Assembly: GCF_018882215.1 (NCBI RefSeq)
Contig: NZ_JACVOX010000001.1
Span: 248,001 to 312,000, forward strand
Length of the DNA stretch: 64,000 nt
From: Polynucleobacter sp. AP-Kaivos-20-H2
Lineage (GTDB): Bacteria > Pseudomonadota > Gammaproteobacteria > Burkholderiales > Burkholderiaceae
Reading direction: 5' to 3'
A program made the position numbers and the translations under genes. The notes under the pieces are model-generated. The model was not told the DNA's origin and ran no database searches. It worked only from the letters and a program-made list of their open reading frames with translations. This document shows, piece after piece, positions 15,394 to 24,467 of this stretch. The first letter of the stretch is position 1, and each line of letters starts with the position of its first letter.

Positions 15394-17835
15394 TTAGTTT
15401 CTAACAGGCTTGCCAGTTTGGAGAATGCCCATAATTCGTTCCATCGATTTAGGGTGACCAATGAGCTCCACAAAAGCCTGACGCTCTAGTTTGAGCAGCC
15501 ATTCTTCTGTTACCAGCGTTCCTGCATCTACATCACCACCGGTAATAATCTGGATGATTTTCTGAGCAATGTGAGCATCATGTTCAGAAATAAATCCACC
15601 ATCACGCATATTGACTACCTGACCCATCACGGTGGCAGCAACAGAACGGCCGCCTACGGGTATTAAGGTTGGGATAGGTGGCCTATATCCTGAGTAGCGC
15701 ATTGCCTTGACCTGATTTTGTGCTTGAGCTAGTAACTCATAGACGTTAGCAACAATAATGTCACCCTTTTGCAGGTAAGCCATCTTCATTGCCTCTTGGG
15801 CCGATGAAGAAACTTTAGCCATCGCAGCATTTTCAAAAGACGCTTTGGTGAAATCTAAGTAATTGGTATTACCAGCAAGCGCGACACCCTGAGCAGCCCG
15901 AATAGCCGCTTCTTTTAGTCCGCCACCAGCAGGCAATAGACCAACACCAACTTCCACTAAGCCGATATAGCTCTCCATGGCAGCAACTCTGCGTGCAGAT
16001 TGGAGGATTAATTCGCAACCACCCCCTAAAGCAATGCCAGAGACTGCTGCAACTACAGGTACTTGGGAGTATTTGATTTTCATCATCGTGTCTTGAAACT
16101 CTTTGACGAACGGCTCAACTCCAGCAGGACCGCCTTTCATAACCATCGGCATTGCGGCTTCCAAGTTGGCGCCTGCAGAGAAAGGTCCGCCAGGTGTGCC
16201 GAGCTTTAATGAACTTGGCTGCCAGATCACCAATCCCGCATAATTTGCTTCTGCAATCTCAACTGCTTTTTGCAGACCACTTAAGACATCTGGACTGAAG
16301 GTATTCATCTTCGAGCGGAATGAGGCAATTAAAACCTCAGGTTGATTAGCATCTACCCAAGCTCGGAAGTCTGTGTTTTCAAAAATAGTAGTGCCCGCTG
16401 TTTTAGGATCGGGAGATCCATCTCCTAATAGTGGCGCTCTAAATACTTGCTTTTGATACACCGGCAAAGCAGAGCGGGGGATGTATTTATTCTCAGACGC
16501 AGACCATGAACCTTCAGGCGTGTGGAAAGCTTGCTTATCAGCAACTGGGCCGCTAAAGATCCATGCGGGCAAAGGTTCTTTGCTTAGTGATTTGCCTGCA
16601 TCAATATCTTCTTTAATCCAATTAGCCACTTGCGTTACGCCAGCCGCTTGCCAGTCTTCAAAGGGGCCTAAATTCCAGCCATAACCCCAACGCATTGCAA
16701 AATCAATCTCACGGGCCGATTGCGCAATCTCACCAAGATGAATGGCACAGTAGTGGAAGATATCCCGATAGATAGCCCATAAGAACTGAGCTTGCGGTTC
16801 GTCGGTCTCGCGCAGCAATCCAAGGCGTTCTGCAATCGGTTTTTTCAGAATGCGCTCAATCAGCGGTTCAATTGTTGCAGTAGATGGTTTGTATTCACCG
16901 GTGGCAGCATCCAATACAAGAACATTCTTCCCATCCTTGCGATAAAAGCCTGCCTTGGTCTTCTGACCCAGCGCACCTTTTGCAATGAGTTGATTAACAA
17001 CTTCAGGTGTTTTAAACAGGGCAGAGAAGGAATCGCCTTGTAATGCATTTTCCATAGTCTTAATGACATGAGCCATGGTGTCTAAGCCAACGACATCGCT
17101 GGTTCTAAAGGTCGCTGACTTAGCACGTCCAAGTTTGCTACCGGTAATGGCATCAACCTCATCAAAGCCTAGGCCAAACTTTTGCGCCTCTGCAAACACT
17201 GCCAGGATCGAGAAAACACCTACACGGTTGCCGATAAAGTTCGGGGTATCTTTAGCACGCACAACCCCTTTACCCATAGCAGAGGTCATAAAGGTTTCTA
17301 GGGCATCCAATACGGCCGGGTCAGTGTCTGCAGCTGGAATAAGTTCCAGTAAGTGCATATATCGAGGCGGATTAAAAAAGTGAACACCACAGAAGCGCTT
17401 CTTCAGATCACCAGAAAAGCCTTTGGCAAGTTCCCCAATAGGAAGACCTGAGGTATTTGTAGCAAACAGAGCATGCGCCGGAATATGTGGAGCTACTTTT
17501 TCATAAAGAGCGTGCTTCCAATCTAGGCGTTCAGCAATAGCTTCAATGATGAGGTCGCAACCTGCCAAGAGGCCTAAGTCGTCCTCATAATTTGCAGGAG
17601 TAATTAGATTGGCTTCTGAAGATAAACCGAGTGGAGCGGGTTTTAGTTTCTTCAGATTCTCGATCGCTTTCATTGCAATCGCATTCTTGTTAACAGATTT
17701 GCCATCATCCGATTTGCTTGGCAAGTCAAACAGAACAACTGGTAGACCGACGTTAATGCACTGCGCCGCAATCTGGGCACCCATCACACCAGCACCTAGG
17801 ATGGCTACTTTTTTAATAATTTTGTTATCACTCAT
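15394..17835 (-). CDS. Fused 3-hydroxyacyl-CoA dehydrogenase/enoyl-CoA hydratase
   Basis: This 813-residue bifunctional enzyme has its domains in the order opposite to E. coli FadB. An NAD-binding 3-hydroxyacyl-CoA dehydrogenase domain comes first (VAILGAGVMGAQIAAQ at 10-25; 'HFFNPPRYMHLLELIP' near 150). A crotonase domain lies at about 500-690, with the oxyanion loop 'SGIALGGGCELILQSA'. This is the FadN-like layout common in Burkholderiales and Bacillus. It performs hydration and NAD-dependent oxidation. It is flanked by thiolase (17 bases) and acyl-CoA dehydrogenase (10 bases) genes on the same strand. Confidence 0.93.
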   Translation of the reverse strand: MSDNKIIKKVAILGAGVMGAQIAAQCINVGLPVVLFDLPSKSDDGKSVNKNAIAMKAIENLKKLKPAPLGLSSEANLITPANYEDDLGLLAGCDLIIEAIAERLDWKHALYEKVAPHIPAHALFATNTSGLPIGELAKGFSGDLKKRFCGVHFFNPPRYMHLLELIPAADTDPAVLDALETFMTSAMGKGVVRAKDTPNFIGNRVGVFSILAVFAEAQKFGLGFDEVDAITGSKLGRAKSATFRTSDVVGLDTMAHVIKTMENALQGDSFSALFKTPEVVNQLIAKGALGQKTKAGFYRKDGKNVLVLDAATGEYKPSTATIEPLIERILKKPIAERLGLLRETDEPQAQFLWAIYRDIFHYCAIHLGEIAQSAREIDFAMRWGYGWNLGPFEDWQAAGVTQVANWIKEDIDAGKSLSKEPLPAWIFSGPVADKQAFHTPEGSWSASENKYIPRSALPVYQKQVFRAPLLGDGSPDPKTAGTTIFENTDFRAWVDANQPEVLIASFRSKMNTFSPDVLSGLQKAVEIAEANYAGLVIWQPSSLKLGTPGGPFSAGANLEAAMPMVMKGGPAGVEPFVKEFQDTMMKIKYSQVPVVAAVSGIALGGGCELILQSARRVAAMESYIGLVEVGVGLLPAGGGLKEAAIRAAQGVALAGNTNYLDFTKASFENAAMAKVSSSAQEAMKMAYLQKGDIIVANVYELLAQAQNQVKAMRYSGYRPPIPTLIPVGGRSVAATVMGQVVNMRDGGFISEHDAHIAQKIIQIITGGDVDAGTLVTEEWLLKLERQAFVELIGHPKSMERIMGILQTGKPVRN

Positions 17836-17845
17836 GTTCAGTCTC

Positions 17846-19633
17846 TCAGAAAAAATCAGCAGGCATAGCCATTAACGATTTAGAGCCAGCACGTGCTTGA
17901 CGGATCAGCATGGCTGTCTCAGGAAGGAGTTTGTCAAAGTAGAAGCGGGCAGTAGCTAGCTTCGCTTGATAGAAAGGATCATTACTCGATTTATTGGCCA
18001 AAGCAATCTTTGCCATGCGCGCAAAAAGATAGGAATAAATCAAATGGCCCACAACGCGCAAGTAAGGAACTGCAGCAGCGCCCACTTCTTCGTGATTCAT
18101 CATGGCTTTCATACCAATTTCTTTGGTGAGCTTTTCCACCTTGACGGCGATATCAGCAAGCGGATCAATAAACTCCTGCATTTCTTTGCGAACACCTTCA
18201 TCTTCGATGAACTGTTCGATGATCTTGCCAAACTTGGTGAGCTTTTTTCCCATATCGCCAAGAACTTTTCTACCCAAGAGATCAAGGGATTGAATGGTGT
18301 TGGTGCCCTCATAAATCATATTGATACGGGCATCACGCACATATTGCTCCATACCCCATTCGGCAATATAGCCATGACCACCAAATACCTGCATACCTTC
18401 ATTCGTAGCAGTAAATGCGTTATCGGTTAAGAAGGCCTTAATAATTGGCGTAAGTAGGGCAACCATCTCGCCCGTTTCTTTGCGAACCTTTTCATCAGGA
18501 TGATTGAGTTCTTTATCAATCATCAGAGCTACCCAGTAAGAAAAAGCCCTGCCTGCTTCTGCATAAGCTCTCTGAGTTAAGAGCATTCGCCGTACATCAG
18601 GATGAACAATGATTGGATCAGCCGCTTTCTCAGGAGCCTTAGCACCAGTCAAGCTGCGCATCTGTAAACGCTCTTTGGCATAAGCAGCAGAGTTTTGATA
18701 CGCCACTTCGGTCAAGCCTAGACTTTGCATGCCAACACCCAAACGCGCTGCATTCATCATCACGAACATCGCGTTAAGGCCCTTATGGGGTTCGCCAACC
18801 AATGTACCGATAGCACCATCAAAGTTCATAACGCAAGTGGCATTGCCATGAATGCCCATCTTATGCTCTAGAGAGCCACAAGACACTGCATTGGCTTTAC
18901 CAATTGAACCATCAGCCCCGATATGAAACTTCGGAACCGCAAATAAAGAGATGCCTTTGCTTCCAATTGGAGAATCAGGTAAACGCGCTAATACTAGATG
19001 AACAATATTCTCAGCTAAATCATGATCGCCGCTGGAGATAAAAATCTTGGTTCCATTGATGGAGTATGTGCCATCTGCTTGAGGCTCAGCTTTCGTTTTT
19101 AGTAAGCCTAGATCTGTGCCGCAATGGGGTTCAGTCAAACACATCGTTCCAGTCCATTGACCGGATACCAATTTTTCTAGGTAAGTTTTTTTCTGTTCTT
19201 CAGTGCCGTGGGCATGTAAGCACTCATATGCACCATGTGATAGGCCGGGATACATCGTCCAAGATTGATTGGCAGAATTTAAAGTCTCATACAGAACGGT
19301 ATTAAGTAATTGGGGCAATCCTTGGCCACCATATGCGGGATCGCATGATAAAGCGGGCCATCCGCCAGCAACATACTGCTCATAAGCCTGCTTAAAGCCA
19401 GCAGGAGTTGACACTGATCCATCCTCACGCCGCGTACAACCTTGTTGATCGCCAATTTGATTCAATGGGAAGGCGATCTCACTGGCAAATTTGCCGGCCT
19501 CTTCGATGATCTGATTCATGGTTTCTTTGTCAACATCCTGGTATGCGGGCAGAGCAGCAAACTCTTTGCTAGCATCAAGCATTTCATGAATAACGAATTG
19601 CATATCGCGGAGGGGTGGGTTGTATTGAGGCAT
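17846..19633 (-). CDS. Acyl-CoA dehydrogenase (FAD), long form
   Basis: The 595-residue flavoprotein catalyses the first beta-oxidation step. It shows 'MCLTEPHCGTDLGLLKTKA' (FAD/substrate loop, about 164-182), 'FGGHGYIAEWGMEQYVRDAR' and 'IYEGTNTIQSLDLLGRK' (about 440-456). A C-terminal extension of about 130 residues is typical of the AcdB/DmdC-like long acyl-CoA dehydrogenases. It is the second gene of the operon, 45 bases after tetR, and runs directly into the FadB-like gene. Chain length cannot be read from the sequence; medium to long chain is likely from context. Confidence 0.92.
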   Translation of the reverse strand: MPQYNPPLRDMQFVIHEMLDASKEFAALPAYQDVDKETMNQIIEEAGKFASEIAFPLNQIGDQQGCTRREDGSVSTPAGFKQAYEQYVAGGWPALSCDPAYGGQGLPQLLNTVLYETLNSANQSWTMYPGLSHGAYECLHAHGTEEQKKTYLEKLVSGQWTGTMCLTEPHCGTDLGLLKTKAEPQADGTYSINGTKIFISSGDHDLAENIVHLVLARLPDSPIGSKGISLFAVPKFHIGADGSIGKANAVSCGSLEHKMGIHGNATCVMNFDGAIGTLVGEPHKGLNAMFVMMNAARLGVGMQSLGLTEVAYQNSAAYAKERLQMRSLTGAKAPEKAADPIIVHPDVRRMLLTQRAYAEAGRAFSYWVALMIDKELNHPDEKVRKETGEMVALLTPIIKAFLTDNAFTATNEGMQVFGGHGYIAEWGMEQYVRDARINMIYEGTNTIQSLDLLGRKVLGDMGKKLTKFGKIIEQFIEDEGVRKEMQEFIDPLADIAVKVEKLTKEIGMKAMMNHEEVGAAAVPYLRVVGHLIYSYLFARMAKIALANKSSNDPFYQAKLATARFYFDKLLPETAMLIRQARAGSKSLMAMPADFF

Positions 19634-19678
19634 ATTCTTTATCTTCTGTGATGGGATTTAAGAGTTGCTTATTAGGAA

Positions 19679-20311
19679 TTATTTAGTTACTTGATTTGCT
19701 GCAAAAATTTCTTTAATTAGCTTATTTGCAATTGCTAGGCATTTTGGATTTTCTAGAAAACGAGAATCATGGTGAACGCCTAATGCGATGCTGTAAAGCC
19801 TAAACAGTAGAGCTTGGGCATCCACTGATTTTTTTAGATGTCCCTCAGAAATTGCTTCTTTTATGGCTCTTAGCAAAGCGGAGCGCCATACTTCAACGCT
19901 ACGAAGTAGCTCATCTCGAACAATACCGGGACAGTCATCAAATTCAGCGGCTCCAGAAATAAAGAAACAGCTAGAGGTATCACCACCGCTGCTCATTTTG
20001 AGCCAAGAGCTAATCATTTGATTAAGCCTGGGCAGGCCCTTTGGTTTTAATAGGGCGGGTGCGAATACCACTTCCTGAAATTTTTGATGGTATGCACGAA
20101 TAACCTCAACCTGCAGCTCTTCTCGGGAGCCAAAATGAGCAAAGACACCGCTTTTACTCATCTTTACAGATTCAGCTAGGTTCCCAATGGTCAAGCCTTC
20201 AAGACCGGATTTGCTTGAAATTTCTAAGGCTGCATCCAAAATTAACGTCTTGGTTGCCGACCCTTTGGTTGGCTCGTCTGTAACCTTCAAATTAACCCTT
20301 ACTTGATTCAT
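19679..20311 (-). CDS. TetR-family regulator heading the beta-oxidation operon
   Basis: The 210-residue repressor has the TetR HTH at about residues 25-70 ('GLEGLTIGNLAESVKMSKSG', then 'VFAHFGSREEL'). Its helical ligand domain has two Cys-adjacent aromatic residues (SSCFFISGAAEF). It is the first gene of an apparent seven-gene operon, tetR-acd-fadB-fadA-DUF2147-nmo-ech. Such regulators usually sense acyl-CoA. An operator candidate overlaps its promoter, so it likely represses itself and the pathway until acyl-CoA accumulates. Specificity is inferred from the neighbours. Confidence 0.88.
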   Translation of the reverse strand: MNQVRVNLKVTDEPTKGSATKTLILDAALEISSKSGLEGLTIGNLAESVKMSKSGVFAHFGSREELQVEVIRAYHQKFQEVVFAPALLKPKGLPRLNQMISSWLKMSSGGDTSSCFFISGAAEFDDCPGIVRDELLRSVEVWRSALLRAIKEAISEGHLKKSVDAQALLFRLYSIALGVHHDSRFLENPKCLAIANKLIKEIFAANQVTK

Positions 20312-20343
20312 GGGATGTATTTTGACCTTGCAATGTTGTAAAA

Positions 20344-20374
20344 ATAATACGATCGTTCGTTTATATTACATCAA
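20344..20374 (-). promoter_or_regulatory. Candidate promoter/operator for the tetR-led operon
   Basis: On the minus strand a -35 like TTGATG (20374-20369) and a -10 TATTAT (20349-20344) are 19 bp apart. The spacer holds the palindrome ACGATCGT (20349-20356) with a flanking TCGT repeat, giving AACGAACGATCGT on the minus strand. TetR proteins of fatty-acid operons bind sites with paired ACG/CGT half-sites. The position within the promoter, 38 bases from the tetR start, supports an operator. The remainder of 20312-20553 shows only A/T-rich sequence and the AGGAA ribosome site of the next gene. Confidence 0.45.
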
Positions 20375-20553
20375 TACCAAAAACTTGAAACTAGTTTCCA
20401 GGCCCTTTAAACAAACAATCCGATCTACAGGGCCAATGGAATTAATGCACTGCACAATTAATTGAGGGAAAACCCGAGATCCAAATTCTAATAAAGGTAA
20501 TTAATATTTAGTGAGTTGTTTGATATCAATAAAAACTGATTACAGGAAGACAT

Positions 20554-21336
20554 ATGAAAACAGTAAAAATTAGCGCTTTGGCTTTAGCAATGATGGGTGT
20601 ATTCGCAACAAGTGCAAATGCACAGTCTGCAAAAGCAAATGCATGGGAAGGCGCTTATGGGCAAGTATCCGTAGGCTATGGAATGTTTACTCCTAGCGTA
20701 GGTACTGGAACTGCAACATCAACATTATCACCAACAGCTCAGGCCTACGGTTATGGACCTACATCTACAGTCAGCACATCTGCGGCTAGTACGAATAATG
20801 TAAATACAGCCACCGCTAATCTTGGCCTTGGTTATAACTTCGCTGTTAATAGTCAATATGTAGTGGGTGTTGGTATTTCTTACTATCCTGGAGCTAGTTC
20901 TGGCGCCACTGGTGTGTTGGCAACAGGCGCCACCACAGTCACAAGCTCTAAGGGTGCGCCTGCTATACCAGTTGCCGCAAATAACAATGCTGGTACTTTG
21001 TCATATAACATTAAGAATCTTTATAGCATCACTATTAACCCTGGTTATGTGATCGATAAAGACCGTTTAGCATACGCAAAGGTTGGCTACACCGGTGCCA
21101 CAATCGGACTTTCTGGCGCTGGCATTCCTTACAACGCAGTGAATCTCACTGGATATACACTGGGCTTAGGATATAAGCAGATGGTTACTGAATCCTTGTA
21201 TATGCTTGGCGAGGTTAATTACGCCTCCTACGGAAATAAAACTGCTACAGCAACATCTGATAGCGGTACTGCACTAAATCAACCCGTAAAAGGAACTGGG
21301 CTTGATTTCTTGGTTGGTATTGGTTACCGCTTCTAA
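20554..21336 (+). CDS. Outer-membrane beta-barrel protein
   Basis: The 260-residue product has a signal peptide at about residues 1-24 (ATSANA) and ends in 'FLVGIGYRF', the terminal aromatic signal for the BAM complex. Alternating strands such as 'ANLGLGYNFAVNSQYVVGVGISYY' and 'GYTLGLGYKQMVTESLYMLGEVNYA' indicate an 8- to 10-strand barrel. A Ser/Thr/Ala-rich segment at about residues 48-88 is probably a surface loop. AGGAAG precedes the ATG and a strong terminator follows, so it is monocistronic. Lying between the beta-oxidation regulator and fadD, it could admit hydrophobic substrates, but nothing proves that. Confidence 0.8.
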   Translation: MKTVKISALALAMMGVFATSANAQSAKANAWEGAYGQVSVGYGMFTPSVGTGTATSTLSPTAQAYGYGPTSTVSTSAASTNNVNTATANLGLGYNFAVNSQYVVGVGISYYPGASSGATGVLATGATTVTSSKGAPAIPVAANNNAGTLSYNIKNLYSITINPGYVIDKDRLAYAKVGYTGATIGLSGAGIPYNAVNLTGYTLGLGYKQMVTESLYMLGEVNYASYGNKTATATSDSGTALNQPVKGTGLDFLVGIGYRF

Positions 21337-21358
21337 ACGTTGTAAATTGTTAAGTCAA

Positions 21359-21386
21359 AGCCCTCTCATAGCAGAGGGCTTTTTCT
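21359..21386 (+). terminator. Rho-independent terminator
   Basis: An 8-bp perfect stem AGCCCTCT/AGAGGGCT (21359-21366 and 21373-21380) with a CATAGC loop is followed by TTTTTC. It ends the outer-membrane barrel transcript 22 bases after the stop codon. Confidence 0.88.
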
Positions 21387-21475
21387 TTAGATTTATTGTT
21401 CCTGTGATTAGAATGAGTCATACAGATTTAACAATCTGACTATAAGTAAAACTAGATCGAGACCGAAAGTAACTC

Positions 21476-23152
21476 ATGGTTAATCCCTCAAAACCTTGGT
21501 TAAAACACTATCCTGAGGGTGTGCCTCATGATGTTGATATCTCTGGCTATAACTCTTTGCTTGATATGTTCGAGGAAGCCTTTGAGCGCTATCCAAATAG
21601 ACGTGCCTGTGAGTATCTCGATAAGTTCTTAACGTATCGAGAGCTTGATCAGCACTCCAAGCACTTTGCCTCTTACTTGCAAAACCTGGGTTTAGAGCCT
21701 GGTGCTCGTGTGGCAATTATGTTGCCTAACGTATTGCAGTTTCAGATTGCGATGATCGGCATTCTTCGTGCTGGGTACGTAGTGGTCAATGTTAATCCGC
21801 TCTATACCGCCCGCGAGTTGGAATACCAACTTAAAGATAGCGGCGCTTCAGCCCTCGTGATCTTAGAGAACTTTGCACATGTTTATCAGCACATCGCTGC
21901 TGACGTGCCATTGAAAAAGACCATCGTTACTTCACTGGGTGAAATGATTGGACTCAAAGGTGCGGTAGTCAACTTTGTAGTCCGTAATGTAAAAAAACTC
22001 GTGCCCGCATGGGATTTGCCTGGTCATATTACTTTTTTGACTGCTTTAGGTGAGGGCAGTCGTCATTCCTGGAATAAACCTAATACTTCTTTAAGTGACA
22101 TTGCCTTTTTGCAATACACAGGGGGCACTACAGGTTTATCTAAAGGCGCCATTCTTTTGCATAGCAATATTCTTTCTAATGTCATCCAGACAGAGTTATG
22201 GCTTGAGCCGGGATTAAAGCGTAAGAATGTAGATCAATTGGTTTTCTTATGTGCGCTACCTATGTATCACATCTTTGCCTTAACAGCCTGTTCAGTATTG
22301 GGTATGCGCAAAGGTGGTCTGTTAGTTTTGGTTCCTAATCCACGTGATTTCGATGGATTCATCAAGCTATTGAAGAAGCATCCAAATATCAATATTTTCC
22401 CTGGTGTTAATACTCTCTTTAATGCACTGATGCATAAACCTGAATTCGCCTCTGTTAAGTTTCCTAATATTTTGGCAACTATTGGTGGTGGCATGGCAAT
22501 GCAAAAGGTAGTTGCAGATCATTGGCAAGAAATGACTGGCGCTCCTATTGCCGAAGGATATGGCCTTTCAGAAACCTCACCAGTCGCTTGCGTAAATTCC
22601 GCTTTGATCGAAAGTTTTACTGGTTTTATTGGTTACCCAGTGCCAAGTACAGAAGTGCTTATTTTGGGTGACGACGGTATTGAGGTACCTTTTGGTACTC
22701 CTGGTGAGATTTGTATCCGGGGGCCTCAGGTAATGGCTGGGTACTGGAATAAGCCTGAAGAAACTAAGAATGTCATGACATCCGATGGCTTCTTTAAATC
22801 GGGCGATATTGGCATCATGAGTGCCGATGGTCTCACTAAGATTGTGGATCGCAAAAAAGATATGGTTCTGGTTTCTGGGTTTAATGTTTATCCAAATGAA
22901 GTAGAAGAAGTCCTATCATTGATTCCTGGTGTCCTAGAGTGTGCAGTCATTGGTGTGCCTGATGAAGATTCTGGTGAAGCTGTCAAAGCTTTCGTTGTAA
23001 AGCAAGATCAGTCCCTAACAGAAGAAGCTATCTTGGCATTCTGCAAAGAAAACCTTACCAACTATAAGCGCCCAAAGCACATTGTTTTCCGTGCTGATTT
23101 GCCAAAAACCAATGTTGGAAAAATCCTAAGACGTGAATTAAGGGATTTATGA
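21476..23152 (+). CDS. fadD: Long-chain fatty-acid--CoA ligase
   Basis: This 558-residue ANL enzyme activates fatty acids with ATP and CoA. It shows the P-loop 'YTGGTTGLSKGA' (near 215), 'EGYGLSETSP' (near 360), the hinge 'KSGDIGIMSADGLTKIVDRK' and the FACS-type 'VSGFNVYPNEVEEVL'. The length matches FadD (about 560). It has its own upstream region of about 140 bases including the previous gene's terminator. Together with the beta-oxidation genes on the other strand it completes a route from free fatty acid, or oxidised alkane, to acetyl-CoA. Confidence 0.95.
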   Translation: MVNPSKPWLKHYPEGVPHDVDISGYNSLLDMFEEAFERYPNRRACEYLDKFLTYRELDQHSKHFASYLQNLGLEPGARVAIMLPNVLQFQIAMIGILRAGYVVVNVNPLYTARELEYQLKDSGASALVILENFAHVYQHIAADVPLKKTIVTSLGEMIGLKGAVVNFVVRNVKKLVPAWDLPGHITFLTALGEGSRHSWNKPNTSLSDIAFLQYTGGTTGLSKGAILLHSNILSNVIQTELWLEPGLKRKNVDQLVFLCALPMYHIFALTACSVLGMRKGGLLVLVPNPRDFDGFIKLLKKHPNINIFPGVNTLFNALMHKPEFASVKFPNILATIGGGMAMQKVVADHWQEMTGAPIAEGYGLSETSPVACVNSALIESFTGFIGYPVPSTEVLILGDDGIEVPFGTPGEICIRGPQVMAGYWNKPEETKNVMTSDGFFKSGDIGIMSADGLTKIVDRKKDMVLVSGFNVYPNEVEEVLSLIPGVLECAVIGVPDEDSGEAVKAFVVKQDQSLTEEAILAFCKENLTNYKRPKHIVFRADLPKTNVGKILRRELRDL

Positions 23153-23228
23153 GTATTACCAAGGGTCATCGCCCAAGGCTAATCATTTAGAATAAGTTTT
23201 TTAGCGCTTTATTAGTAAAAATACTATC

Positions 23229-23969
23229 GTGATGCTTTGGCTTCGCTCCTTACTGTTCTATTTATTTGGTTTCACAACCGTCATTATTGTTGCTAGCGCA
23301 ATTATTCTGGTTATACCCTTTACGAGTCGAAGTGCGCGTTACCAGATGGGCGTATTTTGGTGCCGCTTAACTCAGAAAGCACTCTTATTTTTTTGTGGAA
23401 TTAACATAAAGATAAAGGGCTTTGAGAATATCCCTCGAGAACCTAATAAATCATTGATCATTTTAGGTAAGCATCAATCGGCATGGGAGACCTTTATCTA
23501 CCCAGCATTTTTCCCAAGACAACTTTGCTTTGTATTCAAAAGAGAATTATTGTTTGTGCCATTTTTTGGCTGGGCTTTAGCCTCTTTAAAAATGATTCAC
23601 ATTAATCGTGGTGATCGTGAGAAGGCTCGTGAAGCAGTCAATGAGCAGGGCAAAGTAGTTTTATCTGATGGAAATTGGATTGCCATTTATCCAGAAGGTA
23701 CTCGAACCCCACGTGGGTCATTTAAGCCTTACAGAAAAGGCGGTGTTCGCCTTGCTATTAGTACACAAACAGACATTCTTCCGGTGGCGCAGAACTCTGC
23801 TGCCATTTGGCCTAGAAATACCTTCTTAAAGCATCCTGGAGTGATTACGCTTTCTATTGGACCAGTGATCTCAGTAGCGGGAAAAACGGAAGATCAGTTA
23901 CAGTTGGAAGTAGAGACTTGGATTGAAGGCGAGATGCGGAGAATTGATGCGCCTGCTTATACAAATTAA
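23229..23969 (+). CDS. plsC: 1-acyl-sn-glycerol-3-phosphate acyltransferase
   Basis: The 246-residue membrane-bound enzyme makes phosphatidic acid. An N-terminal hydrophobic helix covers about residues 5-30. The acyltransferase block I reads 'KHQSAWETF', so the usual HX4D is HX4E, a variant I recall as common in betaproteobacterial PlsC. Block III is 'YPEGTRTPRGSFKPYRKGG'. It lies 76 bases after fadD in the same direction, so acyl chains could be directed to membrane lipid as well as to oxidation. Confidence 0.9.
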   Translation: MMLWLRSLLFYLFGFTTVIIVASAIILVIPFTSRSARYQMGVFWCRLTQKALLFFCGINIKIKGFENIPREPNKSLIILGKHQSAWETFIYPAFFPRQLCFVFKRELLFVPFFGWALASLKMIHINRGDREKAREAVNEQGKVVLSDGNWIAIYPEGTRTPRGSFKPYRKGGVRLAISTQTDILPVAQNSAAIWPRNTFLKHPGVITLSIGPVISVAGKTEDQLQLEVETWIEGEMRRIDAPAYTN

Positions 23970-23984
23970 TGAAGCGATGAATAG

Positions 23985-24011
23985 AAAGGCTAGCAATGTA
24001 CGTTAGCTTTT
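23985..24011. terminator. Possible terminator between convergent genes
   Basis: AAAGGCTAGC (23985-23994) can pair with GTTAGCTTTT (24002-24011) over 10 positions with two G-T wobbles, followed by a T-rich stretch on the plus strand. It overlaps the stop codon of the convergent DUF4442 gene. It is modest in stability, so the call is tentative. Confidence 0.4.
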
Positions 24012-24458
24012 CTTCATCTTCTTGCGGATATACAAAGTCTTGGTGATGCGCGCCACCACATCATCTTCTTGATCTTTTACGTCGACTATAAAGTCCCTTA
24101 AGACCTTATCTCCAGGCTCTGCGGCATTAATAATTTCATCTAATTGGTCTTGAGTAATTTCAAAACTAGCATGAACCTTCCCTTTGCCAGGCTTGAGGAA
24201 TTCAATTTTGGCCGCCTGATCCCAAATAATATAACCCTTACCTAGATTCTGAGACACCATCATCATGAAGAAGGGGTCAGTCATTGCAAAGAGACTGCCG
24301 CCAAAATGAACCCCCACAATATTACGATTCAATAGACCATGCCTAAGGCGTACTCTGGCATGACGAAAGTCTTTGGCAATATGCTCAACCGTAATGCCAG
24401 CACCCAGAAATGGGGGCCATAGATTCATGCCCCTACGCAAGAGATTGGCGTTAATCAC
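24003..24458 (-). CDS. DUF4442 hotdog-fold protein
   Basis: The 151-residue product matches the DUF4442/YiiD-C-like hotdog family: 'GMNLWPPFLGAGITVEHIAK', then 'VGVHFGGSLFAMTDPFFMM' holding the central helix, then 'WDQAAKIEFLKPGKGKVHA'. Hotdog proteins of this type are thought to act on acyl-CoA or acyl-ACP thioesters, but no catalytic residue can be assigned. It starts 9 bases after the dehydratase gene and is probably co-transcribed. Lysine-rich C-terminus (RKKMKKS). Confidence 0.8.
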   Translation of the reverse strand: MINANLLRRGMNLWPPFLGAGITVEHIAKDFRHARVRLRHGLLNRNIVGVHFGGSLFAMTDPFFMMMVSQNLGKGYIIWDQAAKIEFLKPGKGKVHASFEITQDQLDEIINAAEPGDKVLRDFIVDVKDQEDDVVARITKTLYIRKKMKKS

Positions 24459-24467
24459 TGAAAACTT

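Noticed and set aside
17966..18430. 154-codon plus-strand frame
   Set aside because: It lies entirely opposite the acyl-CoA dehydrogenase gene, whose motifs are intact, and its translation is rich in His/Phe with no family pattern.
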